From contig OX467090.1 of NCBI GenBank assembly GCA_950106755.1, positions 15,003,489-15,067,488 of the forward strand: a DNA stretch of 64,000 nucleotides, in the 5' to 3' direction. The stretch comes from Climacium dendroides. Its lineage: Eukaryota; Streptophyta; Bryopsida; Hypnales; Climaciaceae. Below, piece after piece: positions 1 through 13,032 of this stretch. The notes beneath the pieces were generated by a model. That model was not told where the DNA came from and made no database searches. It saw only the letters and a program-made list of their open reading frames with translations. The position numbers and the translations under genes are program-made. Positions within the stretch are counted from its first letter, which is position 1. Each line of letters starts with the position of its first letter.

Positions 1-1300
1 TGCAATTCTAGAACCCGTTCGCCACATAAACCCTAGAAAACCCCTACTTCGACCCTATCTTGTCTGCTCTACTAACCAAGCATTATCGAGCGCGCATGTT
101 CGTGGTCGCATAAAATTGCCAAAGTGAAGCTAAAAGCCCCCCTGAATTGAGTTCCGTCTTCACCCAGGTGGCTCCCACCCACACCCGGAACGGAGACCTC
201 ACCACCACCTGAAAATCCAGCGTCCTTGACGTTCGCGAATCTCACGTCGCAGCGAAAACAATCTCACATTCATCGATGTGAAGCCACCAGGAGATGAGCG
301 GGTATGGCAGTGCGGAAACCAAGAGACTCAAATTCAGCAGCTGAGCAGGGTGAATATTGGGAATCTTACCTTACCAAAAGTCGCGCTTCGCGAAAGCATG
401 GCAGATAGCACAGAGCCATGATGACGGTGACGCTGCTGCTGCTGCTTAACACCGAGATTACTCCTTCTTCTAAAGTCGTGCCGCGATGGTTCCGGTGTCA
501 TAGAGTCCTAGGAAGCGCCACCCGCTCGGCCGGAGCCAGAAACGAGCTAGGACAAGCAGGGCCTTTTCCAACCGAATGCCATCTCGCAGGCCACCTCGAA
601 ATGTTGCGGAAGTTTTAGAGATGAAGTTAGTGGTGGGCACGAGAATTCACACACCCCAGCACGTGGCTCTGCTCCCAGCAATCCAAAAATTCGACGGAAG
701 AAAGGCAGAAAGCAGACAGCAGGACAAGGACAGAAAACGGGGCACTAGCTGCTGCTGCTGCTGCCGCCGCCGCCTTCAGCACCGCTTTTCCCCTGTGGTT
801 GCGGAGGGGCGGAGGGGCATCTGAAAATGCAGCAATGCCAGCGCCTTCCCGACGCAGCCCCAGGAGGTGGAGCTTGGGAATGGACCGCGAGGGAGGCTGA
901 GTGAAAGCAAGGCCAGAGAGGGGATCCCACTACAGACCCCCGCACAGCAGGTGCAGAAAAAGAAGAAAGAGAAGAAGAACAACAACAACGAGAGAGAGAG
1001 ACAGAGAGAGAGGGAGAGGATGGGGGATGCGCTTGAGACGAGCCTTCCAGAGCGCGAGCGCGACACGCGAGATGAGGATGGGAATTGGATGGCAGCACAA
1101 GCGGCGACGAAAGCAGAACTGAAAGGGGGAGGAAGGAACGGCTGCAGCAGGGCCGGACCAAGACGATGGACAGGCACAGACGGACGAAGATGACTGACGT
1201 CGGAAGGACACTGGCTGACCGGAGAAAAAAATTATTCAGACACCGCAAAACGACCAAAGCCAGCGGCCCCAAGCTGAATGCAAGCTTAGACTGAGAACTA
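1..1300. other. GC-rich leader-like DNA without a firm gene; possible gene start on the minus strand
   Basis: This stretch is much richer in G and C than the DNA after 1.3 kb and has simple-sequence tracts (CTG/CCG-type triplets near 430-450 and 750-775, a purine-rich GA/AAC run near 955-1020). Long open frames exist on both strands, but they are low-complexity, overlap one another and match no family I recognise. On the minus strand an ATG at 24-26 opens a frame (MWRTGSRIA) that runs off the left edge, directly after a CTAG acceptor-like site. Another minus-strand ATG at 418 leads into a GTAAGG donor near 375. Either could be the first exon of a gene lying mostly outside the window, with this region as its promoter and 5' leader. 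This is inference only. Confidence 0.25.
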
Positions 1301-1307
1301 TCTGCAC

Positions 1308-1938
1308 CTAAGGTAGTATGCTCTAAAAGCGATCATTTAACCCTCAAATGTCGGCGGGCATTTTTTGTCCAATGGATGACAAGGAATTTTCCTATGTAGG
1401 ATAGAAATGAAACTATTCATCCTCAAAATTAGGGGTGGAAAGGGGCAATTGTTTAACTCCCAATGAATATTTTTGTTTTTTAAAAATTAAATGATGCCAC
1501 ACGGTTTCAATAGGGTTGATTTCCATGGTCACCAGACCGGCATTTAAGGGTTAAGGGCTGTTCTTCTTTGTTCATAGGTTTTTGTGGACAAAGATATTTT
1601 TATATTATTTTTCAGAGAAAGAAAATTAGACATGGAACTTAACACAAGTGGTTTTGTATTTTTCCAAGCATTTTTGAATTATTTATAAATTTTCAAAGAT
1701 TTGGGGCATAGGCACCTATTTGTGATTATAGGTCTCCCAAAATCCATCCACTTGCAACTTGTAAAGTGATGTGAGGAAATCAAAGACTATGATTGGCTCT
1801 TGCAATAGAAAAATATTTTTTTCTTGAATGCATTCAATTGCTAAAGTGGTCCATTCAAGGATAAACCCATCTCCATTCTGCCCCTAAAAATAGGATTCAT
1901 TTAAAAGAGAGGGTCCATTTTATAGCACACTACCTTAG
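1308..1938. mobile_element. MITE-like element with short terminal inverted repeats
   Basis: The left end (CTAAGGTAGTATGCTCTAAA from 1308) and the right end, read on the opposite strand from 1938 (CTAAGGTAGTGTGCTATAAA), match over about 20 bases with two differences. The interior is AT-rich with no coding potential. About 0.63 kb with terminal inverted repeats and no transposase fits a non-autonomous DNA transposon. I see no convincing target-site duplication, so the superfamily is unassigned. Part of the interior (about 1338-1560) resembles DNA near 6490-6720 and 36905-36980. A related end-like motif (GGTAGTGTGCTCTTAAAG) occurs near 15833. Confidence 0.45.
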
Positions 1939-2450
1939 TTGTGACCTATTTGCAAAACTAGGTCATCTTGATTCTTGTCAAAATGGAAAGCCTTTATACA
2001 TGAGACTATTTGCTTTAGGTACACCTACTTTTGAATACTTTTCTCCATTCAATCAAGAATCCTCTCCGACAATTGTTTGTTCATGGTCTACTCATATAGA
2101 GTCCAAAAATGCATTGGAAGAGAATATATAATCTCCTTTTGACTACCAACATGACCCAACAAAAGCTCTTGCAATTCAATTACAAGAACCATGTTGAAAA
2201 CCTCATTTAGATGCATTTAGATGTTGTTACTTTAGATGAATAAATAAACATTGTCACTAAATGCTAGTCAAGAGGGGGGCCACAACATCTTTTGTATTGT
2301 GATTGTAGGAGAAGAATTAGATAGCCTTGTATTCACTTTACATTAGGACAAAAAGAGGAAAGGATTTTCATAAAAGAAATGAATTAAAAAATGACATCAA
2401 ATCTTACATGTTCAAAAGTAAATACAATTTCATCATTATCCTACAAAACA

Positions 2451-2576
2451 ACCACCCTAATAATTTTCTTGTCAAAAGTCAAGGTAATTAGGACCACCCT
2501 AATAATTTTCTTGTCAAAAGTCAAGGTAATTAGGACCACCCTAATAATTTTCTTGTCAAAAGTCAAGGTAATTAGG
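2451..2576 (+). repeat. Three tandem copies of a 42-bp unit
   Basis: The unit beginning ACCACCCTAATAATTTTCTT recurs at 2451, 2493 and 2535 with essentially no change. Such identity suggests recent slippage or unequal exchange. It creates a short spurious open frame with repeated peptide, but nothing suggests it is translated. Confidence 0.9.
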
Positions 2577-3811
2577 AGCTAAAGAAGCCAACATTCAACA
2601 AAAGAAATCAATTATTTCTCCATATTTTTTTACACTTTTAGTCCTTTTTATTGAATAGTAATTATTGTCCTAGTGACAACAACTCCTTGCCATAATGATT
2701 TTTCTTGTTTGGAAGTTCATTCAAGCTTACTTTAGGCCCTTAAATAAAACTTGTGTTTGTTCCCAATGTAGAAATTAACATCCTTTATAATTTGTTTTTG
2801 CAATTTGGAATAGAAAAGCGCTAATTAATTTGCTTCAATTTGACTTTCATTCTCTATTTTCTTCACACCTCTTCATTTGGTCATAAGAATTTTTTTTAAA
2901 AGACTTCAATACCTTAAGAGGGGGGCTTTGAAATTGTATACTGTTCCTTATTTGCAACTTTGGCAAAAATAGTTATAATAATTCTTACTTAACTTTTAAA
3001 AAAATTATCCCCTTGTCTTGCCTAATATTTAGAAATTGCATTTGATTGAGGGAAAATCATGATATCCTTTTCTAAAGACATATGATGGTCATTTATGGCA
3101 ATCTTGTCTCAATATTCATTGTATTTTATGAAATATCTACTCGTCTTCTTTGAAACCATTAAAGGAAGTATCCAAACAATGTCCAATGCTTGTACCTTAT
3201 TCAATTTTGAATGATTGCCTAAATATATGATTTAAATTCTAGTCTTGCCTAACTTTATTTTTGAACTTTAATTGCACTTAAATGCTTAAGTGCATAAATG
3301 TATAATTTGGTATTCATTCAAAATTGTAAGTTTGATATATTTCACTTTTAAGTGTGTTCATGTATACAATAATGAATTTTTAGGGAATGACTGAACAATG
3401 AAATCCAATTTAATTTAGAACGTGCATCCAAATTTCCAGTAAACCGTACAGCATCAAATGAATTTAGGTCTGATAAATGGCAGCCACTACATACTCATGA
3501 TCTATAATTCCCTCATATAAGTGGCTGGAGGTCCTTCCTGGTTTCCAATGTGCGGCACTTCTCATCACCGCGTTGCATATTTTGAATTTTGCTTCAATAG
3601 TCGTGCATAGAGCTGCTTGCACTGAGCCGCACTCCAAAACCTGCAGACGTGATCAAGGTGTAGGAATGAAAAAAAGGCCATCTCTCAACATGTGCAAGCA
3701 CGCAAGGAAAATCTCAGCCGGCAAGACAAGAAACAAGGCGTCATCAGAATCTTCACAACGCTGGGCATGCACAAACACAATACACATTCAACCTGCCGTG
3801 AGAGCACGTAC

Positions 3812-3846
3812 ATCTCATCCCATCCCATCCCATCCCATCCCATCCC
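3812..3846 (+). repeat. CATCC pentanucleotide microsatellite
   Basis: About seven consecutive CATCC/CATCT pentamers. No coding significance is seen. Confidence 0.85.
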
Positions 3847-4330
3847 AACGACAGTTTGGAAGTCATGAGAAAGCTCGTCGGGGTAACAAGTCGAGGAGCC
3901 GGCGTAGGGAGTCATGACAGGATTAAAAACAAGTTCCGGCTCTTGCATCTGGAAAAAATGTAGAAAGCCTTTAACTTCATGTCGGCTAGCTTTCAGAAAT
4001 TAGAAGGTGATAGTATCAGTGACGCGAGGAAAGAGAGAAATCATACATGCATTCGAAGCATCAGCTCCACCGTTAGGTTAGCCAGCTGCATTGCAGCTAA
4101 CAAAACCATGTGTACAGACAAGAATGAGAGGCGTGCTTCAACACCGAAAATTACTGCCAGGAATGCAAAACCAAATTAAGCGTCATCTATGATAGCGCAT
4201 GCCGACAAAGACGGTTCGGCGCCGTTGGCCCTGTCTTTGTCAACATTGTGGAAGAGGCTTGTTGACGCTGCAAGGTTGAAACGGTTCCTGCTTGGCGAGG
4301 CCCACAGCACGAAAATGGGGAGCGAGGGGA

Positions 4331-5502
4331 TTACGTTACGTCCTTTCGACGGCGAGACCAGTCGCCACTCTTGCCTCCCGTTTTGGATTCGAGCCGGACC
4401 TCGGCGATTTGGATGTCCTTGCTGACCGCCTTACACATGTCATACACCGTGAGACTGGCGACAGTCACTGCAGTGAGCGCCTCCATCTCCACACCCGTGG
4501 GGCCAACGGTCGTCACTGTGGCTGCGATGTCCACGGCGTGCAATTCTTCGTTCAAGCTCAAGCTCAAATCGACGCCGCTCAGCAGCAGCGGATGACACAG
4601 AGGAATCAAGCTGGCTGTCTGCTTGGCGCCCATGATCCCTGCCAGCTTGGCCACGGTGAGCACATCCCCTTTGGAAAGACTGTTGGCGGCCACACGCGAG
4701 AACGCATCCGCGCCCAGCAGCACACGGCCACTCGCCGTGGCCACCCTCCGCGTGTCCGCCTTCGGGGTCACGTTCACCATGGCGGCCTTCCCAGCAGAGT
4801 CCACGTGGGAGAGGCTCAAAGCGCTGCTGCTGCTTTGCGATGGCTGGTGCCCGAGCAAGGGAACATCTGCACGCATCTTGGATGGTGCTGGAAACTCTTC
4901 GCGGCTGTTCCCCATGGAATTCAGGCCAACATGGTCACGGCCATTGGTCGTTGCTCGACTCCCGTTAGCATGTTTTTCCAGGACGTGTGCGTGGGGCTCG
5001 CCAGCTTCGTGAGCAGGGCTTGTTCCCAGCTCGGAGGGGTGTGTGGCACCAAACATGAATTCCATCTCCTGCCAGACAGAAAATCTATGTCGTCGGCAGT
5101 GGGATCCAGTCGCCCGAGAACTGGAATGTGGCATTGCTACAACGCAAACTTAATATGGTTCCCAATTTGCAAATGGAGGGAGAGAAGAAGGAAACGGACC
5201 TTGTTAAACTCGTCGACCATAAAGTCGACCTCTTGTCCTCTCAAAGTCACGCTCCCCGGTTCCCCATAGCCGAAGCGCGTCTTGCGGGTCTCGTCATACG
5301 GATTGTCCTCATCATCGCTGAAGCAACTGCCGTCGAAGCCTGACCCCAACGAGGACGTCCACTTGGGTCTTGAGAGCACTGTCGTCAGGCTGCTCTGGCG
5401 TGGCCCAGAGACATGACCCAACGCAGTTCGAAGCAGCAACAGCACCGGTCGAGCGCGTCCATGTCCATGGAAACGAAGCATCATTGTCAATCCAGTGCCC
5501 AT
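4331..5502 (-). CDS. CNX3: Cyclic pyranopterin monophosphate synthase (MoaC/CNX3), organelle-targeted
   Basis: Two exons on the minus strand, 5502-5200 and 5068-4331, joined in phase 0 to give about 346 residues. The C-terminal 160 residues (about 186-346) form a complete MoaC domain: the N-terminal segment with VNVTPKADTRRVA, the conserved block with LIPLCHPLLLSGVDL, GPTGVEMEALTAV, YDMCKAVSKD and the final SGGKSGD. MoaC acts with MoaA/CNX2 in the first step of molybdenum cofactor synthesis, making cyclic pyranopterin monophosphate from the GTP-derived intermediate; in plants this step is mitochondrial. Residues 1-40 are rich in Arg, Leu and Ser and poor in acids, as expected of a mitochondrial presequence. 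The roughly 145 residues between presequence and MoaC domain are low-complexity, longer than I expect for the family. The first ATG at 5502 is inferred. Confidence 0.93.
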
Positions 5503-8434
5503 TCCCTAGCTACACCGTTTCTAAGCCTCGCTTGGTCTTCATGCCCAATCGAAACTACGACGGCAGCTGCAGGCCTGCCGAGGAGCGAATTGTGCACGTC
5601 TTGATGAGCAGCTGCAACCCTAGAAACAACACGAAAGCACTACTCGGCAGATTGGGGGATCGCTCAACACCGCGAGGGTGCAAAAGCGAGACATGATCAG
5701 CAAGGACAACGAAAGAATGCAAGTGGGCACTGCCGAGCAGGAATGCGGAACTCCGTCCAATCGCCACGGGAACTGGAAGGCCCAAGCGCCACCCCGATCA
5801 TTGGGTGGAATGATAAAGGCGAACAAGCTCGAGAGAGGTCGGCAGCCACGATCCCTGAGCGCCCACTCCCGGCAGGCCGGGCATTCGTGATCTTCGCTTC
5901 TGAAAGCTGCCACTGCAAGTCCCTGTTCATGCTTCGATCTTCGGCTCTTCGGCTCTTCGGCTCTTCGGAAAAGGGGAAGGGCACGAACCTCAAACCGGTC
6001 ATAGGCTCTTGGAATGCAGGGCTAACCTTGAAAAGAAAGGCCGATGACCATGGAGTCAAACACGCGCGGTATTTATGAGTGGAATTTTGTAGTTTTATTT
6101 TTGGACATAGAATTTTCAATTTGTTTTAGAAATTTTTTAACTTACTATGAAATTTTGAAGACAAAGTAAACAAAAAGTCATATCAAACACAAAACATGCT
6201 TAAAAAATACAAACCTTTTAGGGTTAATTCACAACAAACCTTGGAGAGGAAGGCCTTTGACCATGTTTAATTGAATTATAAAAGCTTTTTCTTATTTATC
6301 CCATTGTAATTATCCTCTACTACTACATAATAAACCTTGGAAAGAAATCAAGACTTGTAATGAGGTAAGGTAGGAGGCTCCAAAACCATACTCCATCTAC
6401 ATTGGCCACCTATCTTCACCCAAAATTGTCATAAGATTTCAAGAACAACTAATAGAAGTTCAAGAGTGCTTCAAGGGTGCTTGAAGAGTATATTATTTAA
6501 TCCTTAAACATTGAGTCAGACTTCTTGTGTGTGATAGATGACAAAGAATCTTTTAGTATAGGATAGAAGTGCAACTATTTATCCTCAAAAATTTTGTGTA
6601 AAAAGGGGAGATCTTCTATAGTACTTTGACTTCCAATAAATGCTTTTGGATTTTTTAAGACCAATGATTCCCACAATATCAAAATGAATGATTTGCACAT
6701 TCACCAATGCATTGGTTAAGGATTAACCCAGTAATGTTGCCAGCGCCATTTTGTGGCATTAAGATGACTACAGAATGGTGTTTACAGAGATCAGAAGCAT
6801 TTTTTCATCCATTTTTTAATTATTGACCCTTCAAGGTGGGTTATGAAGATTATCCAATTGAGATTTTAGTCTTGCCAATGTTTGTCTTTATCTAAATGAG
6901 AAGTTAGTAGAAAAAACGGATCACAAAATACACCATTTTAGTGCATTTTGGGAAGTTGTTGCTCCTTGCTCTAAATCTGGAATTTCTCCACAAAAATGAT
7001 ATTTTTTGAGTTTGAGCCAAACTAACAAAATGAAGTTCATCTTCTCTAGTTTTTTCTCCAATTTGAATTTTGAAAAAATTCCTAATATTAAATATTTTAT
7101 TGCAATTTGAATTTTGGATGTATTTTCAAATGTCAATTAAATTTTAATTAGAGAATGACATGGAAATTGAGTTTATACCATAATGTTTGTTACTGTAGTA
7201 TACACACATGGTGAATTTTTTTTATTTTTTGAAATAATTTTCTATTTGTGGTGATTTTTCTTCACTTTTTCTTCAAAAATTCTCAAAATAATCAATTTTT
7301 CATGAAAAAATCTAAAAAATTTGTAAAGTAAAGGAGCTGACATGTAATTTCAGCTTTAAAATGAATATAAAATTTTTCATTCATATTTAGTTGCAAAATG
7401 TTAGCAAATTGGGTGATGGGGAATGAGGCTTGAAATCAGTGGTCATGGGTCCGTCCTTACTGGGTTAAAGGGAGTATAGAGTCATAAATAAGTATCCTCT
7501 ATTTTCAACTTTAAAAATTCATATAGTATTGTATATATATTAGAATTACTAAACACCTTGGGTTGTTTTTCACTTGAGTAGGGTAACATCCTTATCCCAA
7601 ATCATCATGATTTAGACCATGCACCTAGCAGGGCAACAAAACTGTTGATTTTCGGAGCTTCTCCCTCAGTTGAAGCATCGAAAACCTTTCTCTCAGATTG
7701 CTTTGTTCATCACTAAATTGCCCTATTTACCACTGTGTAGTGCAGTACTGTACAAAGAACATAGATGAAATGAAACATCCATGAAATATTTTTTGTACTG
7801 CTGAACTTCCTTCTGAAGGTGGAAAAGAATTCAGTAATTTTCTTAGAAAGCCAAGAAAAGAATTGAATACAAGATGGGTTTTTTGTACCTTTATTAAGAT
7901 ATTCCTTTGACATTCTTTTTGATAATCTTCTCAACAGACAAACATCGAAATGTTGAGAACATACGTTAGGACACGATCCAATTCACCGACGAAAACAATG
8001 TAAGAAAAAAGGGCCGGACAAAGTGTCAAAATTTACTTTCTTCATTGAGGGACGAAGGTACCTACCGTAATGTCTTATGAGAACGTTCTTTTTCACGGTG
8101 ATTTCGAATGATTGGAATGACAAGGAAATAGGACCAGCTAAAAATGATAGACTGGTCACTCCAATATTTGGTCAAAACGAACCAGATAATGCACCCTGGA
8201 GACGCATTGGACGATATAATTGGCACATCTACCAGCAGATTCACACTACCAAGGGGTACATCTCAGGAAAAAGGACCACAAAATGGAATTGCACAAGACG
8301 GTCAAACGGCATGTCTTATTATTGCCATAGTCTCGTAATCACGATCGGAAGAGCTGGCAATCATCTAAAGACCGGTACACATTAACTGAAAAGAGGTTAT
8401 TAATCACCCAAGATTGGGAATCTAAGTGAATTTT
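5503..8434. other. Intergenic region: GC-richer promoter side of CNX3, then AT-rich DNA
   Basis: Positions 5503-6080 are GC-balanced and probably hold the CNX3 promoter and leader. They include a short run of CTCTTCGG-type 9-mers near 5938-5968. From about 6080 to 7600 the DNA is AT-rich with no credible coding frame. A segment near 6490-6720 resembles the interior of the element at 1308-1938 (matching stretches around GATGACAAAGAAT, AGGATAGAA and TCCTCAAAA). From about 7600 to 8434 I see only short open frames. Some of this may be the PDHB 3' untranslated region. Confidence 0.4.
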
Positions 8435-11400
8435 CTAAGCTGTTGCTTGTTTCTTGTCTTCCTTCCGAAAACATGCTCGTCGAGCAGCCCGAATGACATC
8501 GTCAATCTGCAGGAACATACCAAGAAAATGACTTAAAAAACAACATTCATACAGAGGGAAAAAGAAATTATATCCGTGTAGATCCATTCTAGCACTGTAA
8601 ACTAATGACATAAGATGATCATGCACGAAATGTATCCAATGTTCCAGATATTTGCAATAAGAACTTATTATTACATGTTTGAATGTTCCAGATATTTGCA
8701 ATAAGAACTTATTATTACATGTTTGAATGTTCCAGATATTTGCAATAAGAACTTATTATTACATGTTTGAATGCACTTCCTTGAAGAGAATAAGCTCATA
8801 AATTAGACCTAGATTTTACTTCTCCCCACAGATTGTCATCCTGCTTCACAAATCAAGGAACTTCAAATGCATTACCTGAGGCACTGCAAGACGCTCCAAG
8901 TTGGCTGCGTAGGGCATGGGCACATCAGCACCACAAATCCGCTCGACTGGGGCGTCCAAGTAGTAAAAACTCTCCTCAACAACGCTTGCGCTGTACCATA
9001 ATGAGCCAATCAACAGTGTCATAAATTGCAAAGTGTAAAGAAACCTCACACCACAAAAATAGCAGTGGAAATGACAACGAAGAGCCTGTGAGGAACAAAT
9101 CACTGAACGCAGACAATCCCAATAACCCATTGTTTGAGTCTGACTTGAACATATATCAAGATTCAAAGAAACACCTGATCGACCTTTACCCTAAAAGTAT
9201 AATATTTAAGATAAAAAATAAGCAAAGTCCAGGTAAGGCTGTTCAAACCATACCAGATCTCAGCACCAACTCCATGCTGGGGCCAGCCCTCCTCAAGTGT
9301 CAACAACCTTGAAGTTTTGCGAACCGACGCATTGATCGTCTCCCTATCAAGGGGTCGAATCGACCTCAAGTTGATCACCTACAGAAATTACATTATGGAG
9401 ACAATCAGAATCCAGGATATAACCATCGTACACAAAGCTTTAACAACTACTTCCTACATTTCAATTACTTATCAGTTCTGAACGAACACTAACCTCCACG
9501 CTGATGCCTTCCTTCGCAAGTTCATCCGCAGCCTGCACAAAAACCAAAATATATGGTAAATGCATATGATCAACATTCTACAAGAACGAGATTGGAAACA
9601 ACATTCCCAAATAGAGATAATATCGTGAATGAATTAGATTGTTAATGTAACAGAACGTTAAATTATTTTAATTAGAACAATTAAAAAATCTTGCCGGCTA
9701 TTGCTACATTTGAAACCACGAGTACCAAGGACGCACCTTCAAGGCATAGCCCACCATCTTCGAGAATGTCACGATAGTAAGATCATTCCCTTCTCTCATG
9801 ATCTGCAAGGCAGGACAAGAACAAACTGTTGAAATACAAATATCTTTTCAGACACCCTCCAAAGGCCCTTATAGCACAGCATAATTACAAACTGAGAAAA
9901 TTCAGCAAATTGAGTTCAAGCCATATCACTTCAAACTGCGTAGACACAGCTACATTTGAACGTTAAACTTGACAATCTAAGAAAGAAAAAATAATAAATA
10001 TCATCATATAACATGATGCTCTTGTTCAACCAGAATCCTGGCTTACCTTTGCCTTTCCAATTGGTAGAGTGAAACTAGGATCAAGCACCTCCTTTGAAAC
10101 AGGAAATGATTCTCCGTACCTTCAAAATCCAAGCAATAATGAAGGGTCTCAATGAACAATACAAAATTTCACATGAGAAGCGCAAGTTTCAAGAGAAACT
10201 ACAGAAATGACTTCGAGTACGCAACTGCTACCACCACTGTCAACAATATGCTACTGAAAATAACCAATTACATCAGAAAAAGACCAGCGCCACAATTGGA
10301 GGGACTGGAAAAGACTATCGATAATCTGAGAGGTGGCACACATACAATAGTTCGTTCTCCAAAAAAACAACTGGATCTGGGTCCCGAATGGCAGACTTCA
10401 TGAGTCCGCGGGCATCTTCAGCATCATAAGGAGTCAACACCTTAAGCCCTGGAACTTGACCATACCATGCAGCAAAGCACTGCCAAATTGAACAGAAAAT
10501 ATTGAGAACAGAGCAGAGCATGGAGTCACGGGAGGCAGAAAGTTACAGAAGATTCTCCAACAATCAGTTGCAAGCAAATCAGGGATGAAAGATATCAACC
10601 AAACGTCAACATTACTATAACTCCAAGTAGGTGAGAACTATACTAGAAAAAGTAACATGAAAATCACCTGAGAGTGTTGTGCGGCAACACCAGCAGCAGC
10701 TCCATTAGGACCTCTGAAAACGATAGGAACATTGATTGTGCCACCAGACATATAGTTCGTCTTTGCAGCTGAATTGATTAGGTGGTCAATGGCCTGTCGA
10801 AAAAAATATTCAGTATAAGCATTTTTAATTTCAAACGCCAAAGTGCTACCAGGACAAGTATTAACAAATCACATCAATGTACACATGTATGGCAAAAAGC
10901 TGAGAAGAATCTATTGAGCATCTCACTGCTCAGTGAATCATTTTCACAGCTCTGATCCCGCCTTTGAACGTCCCCATCAAAAATATGAAAATTGTAGCTA
11001 ACCTGCATAGCGAAGTTGAAAGTCATAAATTCCACGATCGGCTTGAGTCCGTACATTGCTGCTCCAACGCCAAGACCCGTGAATCCTGCCTGTAAGCATA
11101 TCAAAACACACCCAGAATCAAAACTAGAACAACCAGACCCTTGATCAAACTAAGCAAAGTAAATCAAACCAAGTAATCGACAGAAAACAAAGAAACTAGA
11201 TTAATTTAAAATAATAAATGATCAAAAGACAAACAGGAGAAGATGTATGCATACTTGACCCCTAAATGACAATTGGTCTTAAAAATTTCCGGTACTTACT
11301 CCACAAATCCCACGGTAGTATATTACAAATTTGTAGTACATTTGAGTTTTTAATTAATGCACTAGAAAATGGCAGTTCTGGACAATTTATGCCCGAAGCG

Positions 11401-13032
11401 TATCCCGGTCCTATAGTCTAAAGGATACTTACTTCCGTAATAGGGGTATCCAATACACGGTCTGGTCCAAACTTCTGCAAGAGACCCTTGGTGACCTGCC
11501 AAAAGTCCCAATTAAGGTGTCAAATGTACCGTATATACTGCTAAAACCATGCATAATACAAAAATACGCATATGTTACTTGTAGATGGTCTCTGAAACAA
11601 GAATGAATAATTACAAACAAAAATCCACAACTGTACCTTGTAAGCACCTTGATATTCTCCAACCTGCAGGAAATAGAAGCAAAAAGTAAGAGAAGGCACG
11701 TAAAATTCGAAAATAATGAAGAGCAGAGAATACTTGATGAGAAAAAAATAACATCCCAATCTGAACCCAATTTCAGCAATGCTGTCACGAGCATTCGCAA
11801 GGGTAATTGTAACATAAAGCGAGGAAATATGGGCCTCTGTTAATTTCAGGCTCAGGGTCCACACACCCTTCTTCCCCTCATCGTAGCTCTACTTGACCCA
11901 CATTTAAGTTCCCAAAGTGTAGGTAATGGAGAGATGATGCAGTGAAGTGACCACCAGGAACAAGTTGCGACAATGTGAGCAATATGACGATGAATTAAGC
12001 TTACCTCCTCGCCCATAACAAAGACTTTAGAGTCGGCTGACATCTCCTCGTCGATGGCGGAATTCAGAGCATCTCGAACCGTAATCTGGGAACAAATGAA
12101 TAATGTCAACGTCAATGAAAACACGCAGGCTACGCAGTCGAAGGGTGCTCCATAAGATTCCACACTACGGCATCCGCAGTATATCTCACTCCGATCCCTC
12201 CAATCCTAAGCCTGAGATGGAGGTTGACAAGCTAGCATTTCCTCATCTCATTCTCAGGTAATTAAACCCAGCGATGAGCATCCACGCGAATTCAGCATAT
12301 GAATACCGTTCCCCATTTATGAGATTGCGTCATTGGCGTAAGAGATCCAAGCAAACCGCCAATCTCTCTTCCTCACTAACAATCGACCACCAATTCCCTA
12401 AAAGTGTTGAAATCTTCCCACACTACCAGCAAACGAAGCGAAAAAATATTTTTTTCGCCTCTTCCACGGTTTGAAGGAATTGAAAAGTCGGCGTGAAGAG
12501 TATGACATTCAGGAGATGGTATGTTGACACTAGTGGCAACGTCCGTCTACTAAGACGGAAAAGCATACAGGTGCTATTGTCAAAGGCGACGATTCGTCAG
12601 AAATGCCCCCAAAGCAGTCTCTTTGCCCCACTCCATTCTTAAACAATCCTAAGTGGAGTCCAAGATCCCGGTCAGACTCCCTACCGAATTCTCCGACGAC
12701 ATCCATCTCTTGGAGACCGCCCAGAGCGCTGCCGCGGAAGCCTTTTCTCCGCCACTCCCTCCTCTCTGCACAACACACATCCACGGCCACATCATTTCAC
12801 CAACGAATCCGTCAAACCCTCGGCTCGTGCAGTACACGAGCAAAGATCCCGCGCGATAAGCGCCCGTCGATCGCAGATGGGTGGATCCCTAGGCAGCGAA
12901 GGCACTGAATCGGACATGGTAGTCCAACCTAACCCAGGCGCGCAAGGCGCAAGTCGAAGAAAAGCCAAGGGAGGGAGGACGGACCACGAGCGAGGTGAGC
13001 AACGAACTGTTCTTCCCCAACGCGCCCAACAT
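8435..13032 (-). CDS. PDHB: Pyruvate dehydrogenase E1 component subunit beta, mitochondrial
   Basis: Thirteen exons on the minus strand: 13032-12934, 12085-12005, 11663-11637, 11495-11433, 11089-11003, 10793-10668, 10479-10346, 10119-10047, 9802-9737, 9533-9495, 9378-9254, 8990-8876, 8506-8435. All junctions are GT-AG, phases agree, and the product is about 368 residues, the usual size. E1-beta pairs with E1-alpha to bind thiamine diphosphate and decarboxylate pyruvate in the mitochondrial complex. Family blocks seen in order: [113 protein letters not shown] and [13 protein letters not shown]. The first exon supplies a basic, Ser-rich presequence. It is the least certain exon and is followed by an intron of about 850 bases. 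Confidence 0.95.
8641..8772 (+). repeat. Three tandem copies of a 44-bp unit inside the last PDHB intron
   Basis: The unit beginning GTTCCAGATATTTGCAATAA starts at 8641, 8685 and 8729 with near-perfect identity. It lies within the intron between PDHB exons 12 and 13 and clear of both splice sites. Confidence 0.92.

Larger units (their letters stand above)
1939..4330. other. AT-rich intergenic DNA, then the 3' side of the MoaC gene
   Basis: Apart from the tandem repeat at 2451-2576 and a pentamer microsatellite near 3812-3846, I see no gene here. Open frames are short and overlap on opposite strands. From about 3540 the base composition becomes more balanced. That part lies downstream of the minus-strand MoaC gene and may hold its 3' untranslated region. 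Confidence 0.4.

Noticed and set aside
745..1272. Long minus-strand open frame (175 codons) in GC-rich DNA
   Set aside because: Low-complexity Ser/Leu/Pro sequence over simple repeats, with competing frames on both strands and no family signature.
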